DNA of 64,000 bases from Sambucus nigra. Taxonomy: Eukaryota > Streptophyta > Magnoliopsida > Dipsacales > Adoxaceae. The position numbers and the translations under genes are program-made. Shown piece by piece: positions 1 to 12,364 of the stretch (the first letter of the stretch is position 1; each line of letters begins with the position of its first letter). Under the pieces are notes generated by a model, which was not told the origin of the DNA, did not search any database, and saw only the letters and a list, made by a program, of their open reading frames with translations. Location: NCBI GenBank assembly GCA_949130495.1, contig OX422222.1:273720109-273784108 (forward strand), written 5' to 3'.

Positions 1-1038
1 TCATCCCTAAAATCAACTCAACTAAGCTAGGCAAAAAGTTCTAAGTGATTTTCACGCATCTCTAACTCGCGTTCCCAAATTGCACCTAATATACCTTAGA
101 ACTCCCAAAAGACCTTCACTAACGGGATGACCTTGTTGTGCAAGACTCTGTCCTTATGGTCCAAGATGGGCAAAGGTTTAGTAGGAACGTAAAGTCTTCT
201 TTTAACTCGATGTGGTTTCAATTGACGATGTGCCTAGGATCCGGGACATACTTCTTCATCATAGGCATGTGGAACACACAATGAATGTAGGATAACTACG
301 GAGGTAATGCTAAGAGATATGATACTTCTTCAATTCATTTTCGAATCTCGAAAGGACTAATATACTGAGGGGCAAGCTTTCCCTTTTAGCCAAACCATTG
401 ACCGTCGATTCTCTCCATAACCTTCAATATCACATGGTCATCCACCTCAAACTCTAGGCGATTATCAACGTAGTTCTTCTGCCGACTTTGATCCATCACG
501 AGTCTTTATCGAATTACCCTAACTTTATTAGTCATCCCCTTGATCGTGTTCGAGTTTGTGAGATCTCACCTACTTTTACCCAATAAATTAAAAATCTGCA
601 CGAACTCCCATAAAGAGCTTCATAGGGAGCCATATCAGTGCTGACCTGATAGCTTTTGTTGTAGGAAAATGATTTAAGATGAAGATTGTCCGCTCAACTA
701 CCTTGGAGATCAAGCGCACAATCCCTGAACATATCTTTTAAAATATGAATGATTTGTTTAGACTTCTCATCTATCTCGAGACGGTAAGTTGTACTTATGT
801 TCAAATCGGTACACAATTCATCCTGAATCTTATTCCAAAACCGAGACATAAATTGGGGATATCCATGTTTGAGACTTTCGAGAGAGGAATGCCATGAACA
901 CGGATTATCTCTCGGACATACAATCATGCCAACTTAGCCATACTATCGGTTACTCTAATCGATAAAAAGTGAGCGAACTTCATAAGCCATTCCACTATAA
1001 CCCAGATTGCATCATGATTCCATTCATACCATGGTAAG
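1..1038 (-). pseudogene. Chromovirus integrase (catalytic core, C-terminal part) and chromodomain-like tail, broken
   Basis: In minus-strand translation I read HDAIWVIV (about 1017-994), then the core with FMSRFWNKIQDELCT (694-927 frame), the EALYGSSCR block near 600, a GKLAPQY/ISPF block near 370, and VLHNKVIPLVKVF (about 105-150) with a WEREL-like segment below 90. This is the usual order integrase core, C-terminal domain, chromodomain tail. The expected SDRDPRF motif reads SNMDIPN and the expected DGQSER reads DEKSKQ, so the second Asp and the catalytic Glu seem to be replaced. Several stops interrupt it (for example at 692-694). The zinc-finger half and first catalytic Asp are missing: they lie where the insertion 1028-2101 begins. 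Confidence 0.8.
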
Positions 1039-1591
1039 GATAATCCATATGTGTATCCGTTACTCTAATCGAATAGTATGTGTATTCAACACGGATAATC
1101 CGTATGCGAGGTGGACTATCCTTATTTGCGGATATCTGTTTTTCTGGATATCTATATTCATATTGTATTTATTAATAATTTATCATTTATATTAGTTATA
1201 TATAATTATTATTTATAATATTTATTATAGGTAATGTAAAATATAAATATACAATACAAAAATGTTAATCATCACTTTTCACTCATTTAAAAAATAGAGA
1301 AATAATTCCTTTTAAAAAATCAAAAGATAATGAATGGCTTGAAAAGAAAAAAAGAAAAGAATAGAAAAGAATAAAAAGCGAAAAAAAGAAACTCGAATAA
1401 AACATTTGACCTAAAACCTTTCTCCTACATTTTACCCATTTTCCCCCTCTCCCTCATTTTCAGCTCACACCCTCTTTTCCAAAACCGTCCCTCTACTGGT
1501 AACTTAGTAAGCTCGTCTCCTCCCTCTCTCTCTCACCCTCCCACACACACACACATACAACAACAACAACAACAACACACACAGACACACA

Positions 1592-1637
<46 letters not shown>

Positions 1638-1643
1638 CACAAC

Positions 1644-1685
<42 letters not shown>

Positions 1686-2101
1686 CACACAACAACACAC
1701 ACAGACGTACACAGCAACTCACACACACAGACGTAGATGCAGACAACAACTATTAGGGAAATATTATTGATTCTAATTTCTAAGTTGTTGATTATGAAAT
1801 GTTAGATCAATTTGTTGATTCTAAATTGTTGATTACAAACAGTTAGGGCTTGGTATTTCTTTTGACAATATTATTGATATTACTTATTAAAAGAGGCAAG
1901 TCAATTGAAAAGGATAAGTAATGTAAACGTATATAGATATTATCCTAATCCGAGAAATCCGAGAGGATATGGATATGGATAATTGTTTTTACTATCCGAG
2001 CGGATATGAATACGGATACGGATATGGATAATGGATACAGATAGTGAATACGGATATGGATAGCATGGATTTGCTCCGTATCCATATATTTACCACCCCT
2101 A
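1028..2101. mobile_element. Possible non-autonomous hAT-like insertion built of GGATA-rich repeats
   Basis: This stretch interrupts the integrase of element 0. Both edges are made of variants of GGATAYGGATATGGATA (1035-1140 and 1955-2085). On the minus strand the right edge starts TAGGGGTGGTAAATATATGG, which resembles the TAGGGGTGGYAA ends common in plant hAT elements. The left edge has only a weak partner (ATGGTAAGGATA), and I could not find an 8-bp target duplication. The inside is AT-rich and holds a CA microsatellite but no credible ORF. Compared with intact chromoviruses about 0.5 kb of integrase is missing here, so the insertion came with, or was followed by, a deletion. It could also be a plain repeat expansion. 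Confidence 0.35.
1539..1733. repeat. Compound CA/CAA microsatellite
   Basis: Runs of (CA)n at 1541-1556, about 1594-1633 and 1648-1682 are broken by CAACAACAA, ACAGACACAC and ACATGYACACAAC blocks. The reverse strand gives Cys/Val-rich ORFs that are artefacts of the repeat. Confidence 0.95.
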
Positions 2102-2236
2102 CTTACAATACTTTCTGCTGAATGAGCAGTCTAGCTACTACTCCCCAAAGATATGCCCTGTCGCAACCCACTGGACATGAAAATCAAACTTCTGTAACTC
2201 ACCAAACATCTTTGATCTGTAACATTTCATTTCTAC
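2102..2236 (-). pseudogene. Short remnant of the element 0 RNase H-integrase linker
   Basis: These 135 bases lie between the GGATA-rich insertion and the CACTA left end. The minus strand has an open stretch of about 35 codons beginning LVEMKCYRSK just after the CACTA target site. That is roughly where a chromovirus has the linker between RNase H and integrase. It is not in the frame of the RNase H piece at 23.15 kb, so a shift must have occurred. The assignment rests mainly on position. Confidence 0.35.
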
Positions 2237-2239
2237 TAA

Positions 2240-2267
2240 CACTACACCAAAAAAGGGGTTTCTCACC
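2240..2267. repeat. CACTA left terminal inverted repeat
   Basis: CACTACACCAAAAAAGGGG and the following bases match the reverse complement of 23114-23141 over the first 17 bases with two mismatches. Just inside, two copies of the palindrome CACGATCGTG (2328-2337 and 2361-2370) may belong to the subterminal repeat set. Confidence 0.85.
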
Positions 2268-2279
2268 TTTTACCCACAA

Positions 2280-5200
2280 GGAGTTATCAAGGTTAAAAAC
2301 GTTAAAAAAAAACGCGGAGCCCTTGTCACGATCGTGTCAAAGAACTTGGAAATATTATTTTCACGATCGTGTTAGGGTTAAAAATTATGACAAGAGTTGT
2401 ATTGCTATCACGGTCCTATCAGGGTAAATGATCTTGAATGAAAATACATATTAAAACACCACTCATTTCTCTCAGTCGCTCAACCACTATCTCTCTCTCT
2501 CTCTCTCGTTACCACCACCATCGCTATCACCACTGCCTCTCCTCACAACAAATCAAAACAAGGTATTTTTTCTCATTTAAACCCCATATCAAAACTCACC
2601 ATATCAAAAATCTCATTGAAACCCCATATTAAGTCCAGATATATGGAGAAAACATTTTCAATGTATGATTCTTAATTTTAATGTTTTTATTTCGATATGG
2701 AATAGATAATATGATATTGTTAGATTATACAATTTAGAGGTTAAGTTTGATTTGATTGCTATGCTTACTCATACTTGAAGGTTTAAATATGTTATTGTGA
2801 TACACTTTACTATTATTACATCTGTTAATGAGTTGGGTTTGAATACTTTGAGTATTTGAGTTAGGTTTCAAAATATGGAATTTTTTTTAATGTTTGGATT
2901 AAGTATTGGTTTTTCTATAGTTAATTTTATTTTTATTTCATGTTTTTTAGGCTCATATATGAATCACCACTGACATCGAAAATCGATTGCGCTCACATAA
3001 ACTACAACAAGCTACCACTTCTACTGCCTTACCACCATTCACCATGCCAATTTAGTAAGTGTTCACGAGCTCTATTTCAAAACTTTTGTTACACAGACGT
3101 GTCTATTCAGGTCTATGTATTATCTTGATCCCATTTATATTCCCATAAATAATGTGTGTGTTTATTAAGTGTTATATACAAAATAATTCCAATCAAGACT
3201 GAGCCCAAAATCGCATTGGCAAAACTTGATATTTCTTTCTCTTTGACTCATTTAATTGGGTATACATTCATTAAATTATAAAGGAATAAAATATAGTTTG
3301 TGAGCTTTCTGATACATTTTGGTCAATATAATGTAATATCTTAGTTAAATTTGAATGTTATTCTAATACTATCACACTAATCTTGATCATTCTAAATTAT
3401 TATCCAATGCAGATGATTGTTGTAAATTGCAAAGAATAATTAAAATTTAGTTAACCTTATCACCGTAATTTCTCCTCTTATTGATTAAGAACAACAATCT
3501 TTTTTCATGAAATGGTAATTTAAACACAAGAACATTGGAAAAGAGAAGAAATTTCACTGGTAGGAGTAGGTTTATGGGTTTATACTTTATACATTGTACA
3601 CACCTTGATAGGTCCTTAAAGATAGACCCAAATGCATTATAAATGTGTTACTAAAGCGTCTCATTATGAATGGGTTATTAATTAACTAAAGCTTTGTGTA
3701 CAGATTGGGGATTAGATGTGTGACTAAAGCATTTCACTAAAGCTGATTTTGATACTTTTCTTTTTGTTAAAATGCCTTTTGGTTTAATTCTAAGGTATAC
3801 ATGATTATTGGTTTTTTATATATCTGAGATATGCTTATTGGTTTAATAGTTGTTATGTTTTACTCTTGATCTAAGTCAGACGTGGTTTCACCGAGAAGAC
3901 GGTGATGGTGTGGTGAAGCATTTCTCCATCCTTAGTTTGAATACTACTATTTATTTCTTTAGTTGGTTTTGTATTATATGAGATGTTAAATATTTTTTGT
4001 GACCGTGCAGATCATACTGGTGGTAATTGGTAGAATTAAAATTTCTCGTTTGTCATCAACCGCAGATTGTTCCATCAGAATTCCCATTAAGTTATCAAAA
4101 TTCCTATTTTGAGCCATTAAAATGCATTTAGTTTTGCATTGACGTTTGGAAAAACTGCATTTAGTTATTTTCTCATAATATTAAATTATCTAGTCATGTA
4201 TGAATAATATTATTTACTTTTTTGGTTTAACATAGGGGTGTAAGCTTAAATTTAAGGTTTTTTGGTTTTTTGGTATCTAAGTCATTTTAATACCTGATTA
4301 AATTTAGGATTTTTCTTTTTAGGTACCTATGTTGTTCTTAAATGTGTTTGACATGGATAAGGTTTATAAGGATGAATTTTGTAGTTATAATGTGTTTGAC
4401 AATCCACTTTCCCACGTTGATTCCATCGCAATTGTACCATTTCTATCAATTTATCAATGTACTTCCCTATGGATCCAATTTTGTCTATGTTTGACTCTAT
4501 GTTGGTTGGTTTATAAAGGTTTAGGAGTTGGCTTCACTTTTTCCTTAAGTTTATGGTGGGATAAACTCATTGCTTTTTCTACTTCACCTCGAAAGATGCA
4601 AATCATAATCTTGAAATTTTTATATGACAGTAGAGATAATAGATGATCCACTATGACAAGAATTTTTAATTGTGTCATTGCATCCCTCTTATTTAATCCA
4701 CTACGTCTCGAAATAAAATGGTCTTATCCCTCTTCTTCCCCTCACATATAGTCTCCAATATTTGCAACTTAATTCCCATTAGGAAGTGATCAGGGCCACT
4801 TTTGGGAATCCATAAAATCTAGTAAATATCCAATCTTCTATTGCATTAACAATTCTTTCCTTTGTATCAATATGGTTATGGGAATGAGTTCTAATTGTAA
4901 GATCTAGATCACCAACCCATAAAATATGTTTTGAAGTGAAGTTTCCATCTACTTTTTTCAACATTCATGACTCTTAATTTTGATTCTGAAAGAAACATAA
5001 TGCGGGGTTTCTCGCGGATATTGAAATCGCACAATGCATGAACTATCGAGGGGTCCTCCAATCCTCACATTTCCAACATACGATCTTCATTCATCTCGGC
5101 GAGGTAGCTTGGAAGTTCGAACATATATTTTCATCGATTTAAAGAGAATAGTTTCAGAACTTTTGTACTTCACACTTTTTATTGGAAGCGACTCTATATA

Positions 5201-5616
5201 TATTGGTATTAAAGATCTTAATGACCAGAATAATCAATTTTTTTGTTTACTTCCTTTAAATGTAACACGAGAACTTCAGTTGGAGTAGTTTAAGTCTTCT
5301 GCCCTTTTTATATTTGATATGTAGTCTTTCAATGTTTGTAGTTTTTCATGGTGCAAGTGGAAGGCCTTATTATTGGGTAATGCATTTTTTTGCTGAGAAG
5401 ATGATGATGAATGGGAAAAAACTTATTTTGCCTTGATATGTTATTTTTAGATGCTCATAATAGAAAAATTCATATGTGTATGTTTAAGAAGATGTAAATT
5501 TGTATGTGTTTGGTGAGTAAGTTTATATAGATTTAGGGATTTTAAAATGGAAAATTTTGTTAAGGACTTTGTATTAAGTTTGTTTTTGTGAATCAATGTT
5601 TTGGTAGTTATTGATT
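2280..5616. other. CACTA left internal region, no recognisable gene
   Basis: AT-rich DNA without a convincing ORF; the longest, 4329-4646 (105 codons, plus), has no motif I recognise. At 2455-2560 there is a CT-rich leader-like tract ending ACAAGGTATTTTTT, and at about 2938-2952 a pyrimidine-rich TTTCATGTTTTTTAGG. These look like a 5' splice site and a 3' splice site around a roughly 380-bp intron. They could belong to the transcript leader of the transposon or of a captured host gene. A possible LINE fragment lies at 4779-4985. The rest (3130-4330 and 5290-5616) shows nothing beyond AT richness. Confidence 0.5.
4779..4985 (-). pseudogene. Possible LINE (L1-type) endonuclease fragment
   Basis: On the minus strand a 61-codon stretch contains HNHID about 30 residues in and then FTRFYGFPK. 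The spacing recalls the NHID ... WRFTGFYGxP segment of the apurinic-like endonuclease of plant L1 elements. Only this segment is present and no RT follows. It would be a small relic carried inside the CACTA element. The match is short, so chance is possible. Confidence 0.35.
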
Positions 5617-5621
5617 AAGTT

Positions 5622-6698
5622 TGTAAGGGAAAATAGTTTAGCTTAGGTTGAGTATTTATTTTATTTGCCAATTTCGTTAGTTTGGCGTATCCCGTTACAA
5701 ACCATCACGTACGGTCATGACAAATCGACTAAAAGATTGAAAACTTACCATATACCGCAAAGGTATAATTCTATTGGTGTTTAAAATCATTCGTAAGATT
5801 TATTTGAGATGTTTATTTTTTATTTAAACTGAGGCTAGATTTTTTTATGAAAAAACTAAAATTTTTAAACCTCGTTCAAATGAGATCAGCATCTCGCTTG
5901 AATGAATTTGCCTTGTCATTTGAATGGTTGTTTGATCTAACATCGAACAAACATCCAACGTGGGCCTTCTATATGAATTTATTTGAAGCTCGTTAGAAGC
6001 TGGTTCAAATGAAATTGGAGTCTCATTTGAACGAACTCTATTTTCATTCAAATGAAATGCCTTTCTCGTCTGAATGAGCTTTAATTTCATCCCAACGAGC
6101 TGCCACTTTGAATTTTTTGCATGACCTATAAATATCTATTTTGAGTCCAAATTTCATGGGAATTTTGCCAAAATGATTTCTGCATATCTGTTGTAAAAAT
6201 TTTCAACATTTTTGTTTACCAAAACACTTTTGATCCATAAACACATCCCCAAATATATTTTGTGAATCGATTTTGAACCTTAGTTGAGTTATATTTATTG
6301 GGGAGAGATCATCTCTATGGCTGACTTGTGAAGCCGAATAGATCACGATTGAAGCCTGAAGGTTGAATAGTGATCGATGGATACTCAAGGGTATCGCAGC
6401 CTGTGGACGACTCCGCAAGGAGTGGTGTTTTTTAAAGATTCTGTTAAGATTGAGCATTACACTTGTGGGTGATATCAAGTACTATTATAAGTCAAATGTC
6501 TTGTAAAGTTTCTATAGTGCTGATATAAAAGGTTTTTCCCTGAAAAGGGATTTTTACTCAGTTGTCGTGTGATTGCATGTTTTATTTATCTGGTTTATCA
6601 CTTGGATGCATGTCTTAGGATAATAAGATAAAATTGGATTAGTGTTTGTTGGCATTAATTATTTAAATCATTCTATTAAGATCACAAAAGAACTCTAA
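5622..6698 (+). repeat. Element A 5' LTR
   Basis: It starts TGTAAGGGAAAATAG and ends ACTCTAA where the other copy ends ACTCTCA. The central part (5870-6090) carries several imperfect copies of a TTCGTTCGAACGA-like palindrome, here mostly in decayed forms such as CATTTGAATG and TCATTTGAACGA. Confidence 0.85.
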
Positions 6699-6702
6699 AA
6701 AG

Positions 6703-6715
6703 TGGTATCAGAGCC
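6703..6715 (+). promoter_or_regulatory. Element A primer binding site (initiator Met tRNA type)
   Basis: TGGTATCAGAGCC lies 5 bases after the end of the 5' LTR. It is the standard complement of the 3' end of plant initiator methionine tRNA used by copia elements. Confidence 0.9.
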
Positions 6716-6829
6716 GGTTACACAAAATTATTGTGTGATTCTTTTTCCCCAAATTTTTTGTTTGATATCAATTTTTTTGAAAACTTATTGATCTTGAAAA
6801 AGGCAGAATTTTAATAGATAATTTATATA

Positions 6830-8590
6830 ATCGAATGCCCATATTTGATGGTTTCAATTATGCCTACTGGAAAGAATGAGTGAGGTCAGTTTTAAAAGCT
6901 ATTGATGAACGTGTTTGGTTAAGTTGTGAAGAGGGTGGAATCCTCCCACTGTCACTATTGACAATATCGTTGGCCTTAAACCTGTCTCTCAATGGACGGA
7001 GGATGACTTTAAGCGGAGTAAATTATCTCTCGCGGCTTAAGTGCTATTTCTGGAGCCTTCATCCCTAATGAGTTCCACCGCATATTGACGTACATCCCGT
7101 CTAAGGAAGCTTGAGATACCCTCCATCTCACTCATGAGGGTACCAATGCTGTAAAGGAATCCAAGCTAAAAAATTTAACCACCCAATTTGAGAACATCAC
7201 CATGCTAGAGTTCGAGTCTTTTGACGAGATTTATACGCGATTGTCGGACATAGTTAATAATAGTTTTAATTTGGGTGAGAAGGTTCCTGAAAAGATAGCT
7301 GTGAAGAAAATTTTGAGGTCCCTCCCTGCCTGCTTTATTTCTAAGGTTACCATACTTAATTCGTTAGGGATATTAGACACTCTCAGGTTAGAAGAACTTA
7401 TAGGAGATATTTAAGCATATGAGATTGATATGTTTCCTAAAACTATTAATCCTAAGGATGTAGGTATTGCTTTAAAGACTCAAACTAAGAAAATGAAGAA
7501 AGAAAAATTTTGCGAGTCTAAATCTGAAGATGATTTTGATTTTGATGACTTAGTGCTTTTTGCGATAAATTTTAAAAAATTCTTAAATTTTCCAAAGAAA
7601 ATTCTTCCAAAGAAAAGATTTTTGAGGAAAATAAAAATAAGAATAAGGGCACGAGCATGGGAGAGAAAGAAAAAGCGATTAGGTGTTATGAATGTGAGGG
7701 TTAAGGGCACAAGGCACATGAGTGTCCCACTAGGCTTAAAAGAAAGGGAAAGAAAGTTGCGAATAAAGCCACTCTTAGCGATAATGACGTCGATCCGGTT
7801 GATTCAGGCGGAGAATCACCTCATGAACCATGAGTTGCGTTCATGGATAGTCACGTTAGAACTTCTAGTTTTTTCCATGCCGATGAGGACATATCTAAAC
7901 GTGGGAGCCTGGATGATGTTTCGATTCATTATGAAGATAATGAGAGTGAGGATGAGAATTTGAGTGAGGTAGGAGGTGGTCTTTAAAAGGCATTTAGTGA
8001 TCTATACACTGAGACTTTGAAAATAAAAAAGGATAAATTAAGATTTGTCTCTTAGGTTGTTAGATTTGGAGAAAGAGGTGGAAGTTTTGAGAGGGTGTGA
8101 GGAATTGGTAAGTCAACTCAAGAAAGTAAAGATTTTTTTATATGAGGAGTTAATTGTTTTAGGTCGGGAAAAGACCGATTTGACCAACAATGTGTCTAGT
8201 CTTATGGGAGATCTTAAATATTTAATGGAGACTTGAAAGAAACTTGAATCACGTGTAACCTAACTCGAGAGTGATCTCAAATGTGCTCAGGAGGTTAAGG
8301 TCACTTTCGAGGACACATATAAGAAGGTTGGAAAGACGTACCTCGGTCCCTCTTTAGGTAATGTAGAGAGGCAATGAATAGGTTATGATGGGGCATCCAC
8401 TTCCTAAGCCACACTCGAGCTGGTTCTCGAGTCTGTGTTAGATCCTTATGTCCCTCAATCAAACCCAGCTAGGAGAGCTCGTCCTAGATGTTTTAAAAAA
8501 GGTGGATCCAATCCCGTTTATATTTGTACTCATTACAAATAAGGAGGTCACCTTAGAGAGTATTATTAAAGCTAGGGAGAGTGTTTTCTA
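6830..8590 (+). pseudogene. Element A gag (UBN2, zinc knuckles, coiled coil), heavily broken
   Basis: The frame opens with FDGFNYAYW (about 6844-6870), the typical start of copia gag, followed by RSVLKAIDERVWL. After several stops, LEFESFDEIYTRLSDIVNNS (7205-7264) gives the UBN2 core. The DDFDFDDL acidic stretch precedes a first CCHC knuckle (CYECEG, stop, GHKAHEC at about 7684-7728) that carries an in-frame stop. A coiled-coil segment (LEKEVEVLRGCEELVSQLKK, 8069-8128) and a second broken knuckle near 8528-8571 follow. The architecture equals that of the element B gag and resembles SIRE/Maximus-type gag proteins. At least ten stops or shifts rule out function. Confidence 0.75.
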
Positions 8591-10477
8591 GGTACGTTCT
8601 CCAGTATGCTTGCACACAAGTTTCCACACACACTCTCACACATGTTGCCCTACATGTTCCCGCAAATCACTTGAGAGATTTTAAGAGTTTTCGAGAGCAA
8701 GTAGAGTATTTAGTCAAGACTTTAAACAATTTAATGAAGGGTTTTCATAAGATGTCATCTCCTTTGAAAAACTCCTTGGGGGCTTGATGATTGAGGTTGC
8801 GATTTGTTTCCAAGCATATGGTGTTTTTCATGCTCATATATTATATCCCTACTGCTAATGTGTACAATCATTGTACTTATATTTTTCATTTTGATATATA
8901 ATAATAGAAAAATCCAAAAAGATTTTTATTGTTTTGTAAAATTTTAAAAAATACAAAAATATTTTCAGTTTTTTAAGAAAAAGTGAAAAAGGCAAAAAGA
9001 TTTTATTTTATAAATTTTTTGAAAAAGATAAAGGAGTTTTGTATTTTTTTTCCTCACCGTATATGGATGAACATTAAAGATGTTCTAGTCACCCATTCAT
9101 TCCATATCCACGTGACTGATTTGTAGTTTTTTGAGATGTGACATCATTACATATATGTGCTTAATAATGTGTGGAATCATTAAGTTGTGATTTGACGATA
9201 ACTTACTACATATTTTAATCCTCGTCTCCTTTATTGCACACGAGCACGAGCTTATATGAGTATTACACTTGAGCCCGAGCTTATATGAGTATTACACTTA
9301 CCTGTCATATGTCGATCATAGTGTTTTTATTTCAATTTTGCTTTAAGCCGAATTAAATTTAAAAAATGAGATAAAAAGTTGTGCATGTATGAACCATTGT
9401 CCGAATTTAAATAATTTTTTCGGTAATAGTGTTATGTATTAATCAATGAAAAATGGATACAAAAGACAAAGTCTTTGCATTAAAATCCACCATTTGCAAT
9501 GAAAAGAGACTAAAAAGATTAGAGGCACATAAAATAGAAGTGTCAGGATAATTTTTTTTAACATTGATGCTTTGCTATAAATGAGCAGTAGTTTCTTTAA
9601 AATAATTGAGAGTATTATTTCTATATGTGAGATTTTAAGGGAGTTGAATCGAAGATCAATGGGTTTTACAAAATTATAAAAATCTCGAAAAAATATTACA
9701 TCGTTTTGGGCATCATTGGTGTGAAAATCACTCACGGTATTATTTTTTGATTAGGTTAAGTCAAATTCACACGAGTTCACAATCTTTTATACCTAAGGTA
9801 GACTTTGAGATCATTCATTAATGGTGTCTCAATTCTTCGTGCACATGTGTTATGTTTGTCTGCGTTGATTAACCTATGGAATATGTTCACACCCCTGCAT
9901 TTCACTTCCATGATTCGGGTGTTTTTATGTTAATTCACGATTTCTTATATTTGTAAACTTTTATACTTGATTTTTTTTTGAAAAATTTCAAAAATAGTAG
10001 GTGAATGAAAACCTTGAGATTATTATTGTATATGCACCATTTTAATCTTTTGTGATGATATCTTCTTTATACATGATGCTTTGAAAATCATGCTTATGTT
10101 TCTACTTCTTTGTCTATTTCGGACAAAAAGGGGGAGAACAAATTAAAGGAGATATTTGATTTGATGGTGAGTTTGATTTATGGGGTAGATTGCTTTATGC
10201 GTGTTGTTTTTGTTTTCTATTTCAAGCTCCATGCATCACGGGGTATTTTTCGTTACTTCATGTGTGTAGACACCTTATGCAAAAATCAAGACACACCGGA
10301 TGAAGTCAAAGTAGCCCAAGGGAAACACAAGAAGAAAAGAAGACAAAATATTATGCCATTCAATTTCTAGGGTTGGGAAGGGTATTAAATATCTTTTTAT
10401 TTAGAGAATATTGTATGTAATTTGGATTTTGGTTAGGTTTGTAAAGATTTGTAACGGAATAGTCAAAGGGGGAGATT
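8591..10477 (+). other. Element A 3' internal region, non-coding, with two polypurine tracts
   Basis: AT-rich DNA without a credible ORF. A roughly 24-bp direct repeat (CGAGCTTATATGAGTATTAC) occurs twice at about 9246-9300. Two polypurine tracts are present: ACAAAAAGGGGGAG at 10124-10136 and CAAAGGGGGAGATT at 10464-10477, the second abutting the 3' LTR. Multiple AAAGGGGGAG tracts before the 3' LTR are a known feature of Sireviruses, which supports that origin. Confidence 0.7.
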
Positions 10478-11550
10478 AGTAAGGACAATACTTTAGCTTA
10501 GGTTGAATATTTGTTTTATTTGCCAATTTGGCTAGTTTGGCGTATCCCGTTACAAAGTATCACGTACCATCACGACAAACCGACTCTAAGATTAAAGACT
10601 TCCCTGCATCCCACAAAGGTATCATTTTATTGGTGTTTAAAATAATTCATAAGATTTATTTGGGATGTTTATTTTTTTATTTATATCGAGGCTGAATTTT
10701 TTATGAAAAATATTTTTTTTACCCTTGTTCAAACGAGATCAGTTTCTCGTTCGAACGAATTTGCCTTGTCATCAGAAGGTTCATTTGATCTTACATTGAA
10801 CGAACATCCAACGAGAGCCTTCTATTTGAATTCGTTTGAAGCTCGTTAGAAACTAGTTCAAATGAGATTAGAGTCTCGTTCGAACGAACTATGTTTTCGT
10901 TCAAATAAAAAGCCTTTCTCGTTTAAACCAGTTCAATTTCATTCGAATGAGCCACCACCTCGAATTTTGTGCACGACATATAAATATCTGTTTTGACTCC
11001 AAATTTCGTGGAACTTTTGCCAAAATGATTTTTCATATTTGTTGCAAATGTTCTCAATATTTTTCTTTACCAAAACATTTTGATTCACAAACACATCTCC
11101 AAATATACTTTATGAATCGATTTTGAACCTTAGTTGAGTTATACTCATTGTAGAGTGATTATCTCTATGACTGACTTCTTAATATGGAAGGATCACGACT
11201 GAAGACTGAAGGTTAAAGACTGATCAGTGGATACAAAGGGTGGAATGCCCCATGTGGACTGCTCATGAATGAGTGGTATTCTGTAAAGCTTCTGCGAAGA
11301 CTGTGCATTATATTTGTGGGTGATATCAAGTAGTATTGTAAGTTAACTATCTTGTAAAGTTTTTAAAGTGTTGATATAAAAGGTTTTGACCTAAAAAGGA
11401 ATTTTTCCTCAGTTACTTTGTAATTGTATGTTTTATTTATCTGATTTATCACTCAGATGCATGGCTTAGGATAATAAAATAAAATTTGATTTGTGTCTGG
11501 TGGTATTAATTTATTTAAGTCATTCCATTAAGATTGCGCAAACACTCTCA
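10478..11550 (+). repeat. Element A 3' LTR
   Basis: Homologous to 5622-6698 over its whole length. Its first base pair reads AG instead of TG; the end is CTCTCA, followed by the target duplication AAGTT. The palindrome array at 10730-10960 is better preserved here (TTCGAACGA-like motifs at about 10748 and 10880). Confidence 0.85.
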
Positions 11551-11555
11551 AAGTT

Positions 11556-12359
11556 ATATGCGAGAGTGCATAGTTCCCATTTTTGATTATTTGATGGTTC
11601 TTCGCTATTATAGTTTTGATAATTACCATTTAGCTAAATATGTTTACAAGTTTTGATAGTTTGCTAACATTAAATATAAATTCTACGATTTTCTTTGTCT
11701 CTGATATGTATGTATGCCTTCTGGGTTTTAAAATCACGGGTTTTGAGGTTCAAAACTACATGCGGGTTTACAATTTCATTTGGTATTGAAGTTTTCAATA
11801 CACATTGATCTGGGTTTCATTTTTCCTATTTAAGATTGGAGAGAGTTTGGGCTTTGGTTGATTTTTTAGATTTAAAAGACCAAATGTGTGGTTTTTAAAC
11901 CATGCATCTAATGTTTTATGTTCTTCCTGAATGTGCTTTGGTCATTGAGGAATTTTAAGAAGTAATTAACTCCCTCTTTATATGTATTCACTGTTATACT
12001 CTTTGACACTTGCTTATTGTCCAAGCAATTGCCCTACATGTATGTGTTTTATTAAGTTAACAACTAATTCTAAACCCAAGTTTGTTATGTTTTTAGGTAT
12101 TACCAGATCTCAATTATTACATTTTAGGAATTAACAAACTATATCCCTTGTTACCTTCTTAATGTTCACGATCTAGGATTTCTTAGACTTTATTATTATT
12201 TTCCGTCTTTCATCCTTGTGAAAATTTCATCAATCTTAATATGCATAAAAGATGATGTCAATATCAATATATTTCAAATTACTCAATAATTTCTTTAGCA
12301 ATCATGAAGTTAAATCAAAGTCTTGTTACTCCTCTTGAGTACACAGTAACACCTTCTTC
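11556..12359. other. CACTA internal segment between elements A and B, no gene
   Basis: About 0.8 kb of AT-rich sequence with no ORF above background and no recognised motif. It is CACTA DNA left between the two nested retrotransposons. Confidence 0.6.
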
Positions 12360-12364
12360 TATAC

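Larger units (their letters stand above)
5622..11550 (+). mobile_element. Element A: gag-only, Sirevirus-like Ty1/copia LTR retrotransposon
   Basis: Two direct repeats of about 1.07 kb (5622-6698 and 10478-11550) flank an internal part of 3.8 kb. The 5-bp target duplication AAGTT lies at 5617-5621 and 11551-11555. A tRNA-iMet-type primer binding site (6703) and polypurine tracts (about 10127 and 10465) fix the orientation as plus. The only coding remnant is a gag with UBN2-like region, zinc knuckles and coiled coil; no protease, integrase or RT was found. Such gag-only elements depend on enzymes supplied in trans. The LTRs differ at many positions and the gag has many stops, so the copy is old and inactive. 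Confidence 0.85.

Noticed and set aside
1493..1749. Two minus-strand ORFs rich in Cys and Val
   Set aside because: They are translations of the CA microsatellite; no start context, no homology and extreme composition.
4329..4646. 105-codon plus-strand ORF in the CACTA left part
   Set aside because: Low-complexity hydrophobic translation in AT-rich DNA, no motif, no supporting signals; kept only as part of the non-coding region.
6703..6715. Primer binding sites considered as tRNA gene fragments
   Set aside because: Only 12-18 bases complementary to tRNA 3' ends, placed directly behind LTRs; no cloverleaf around them.
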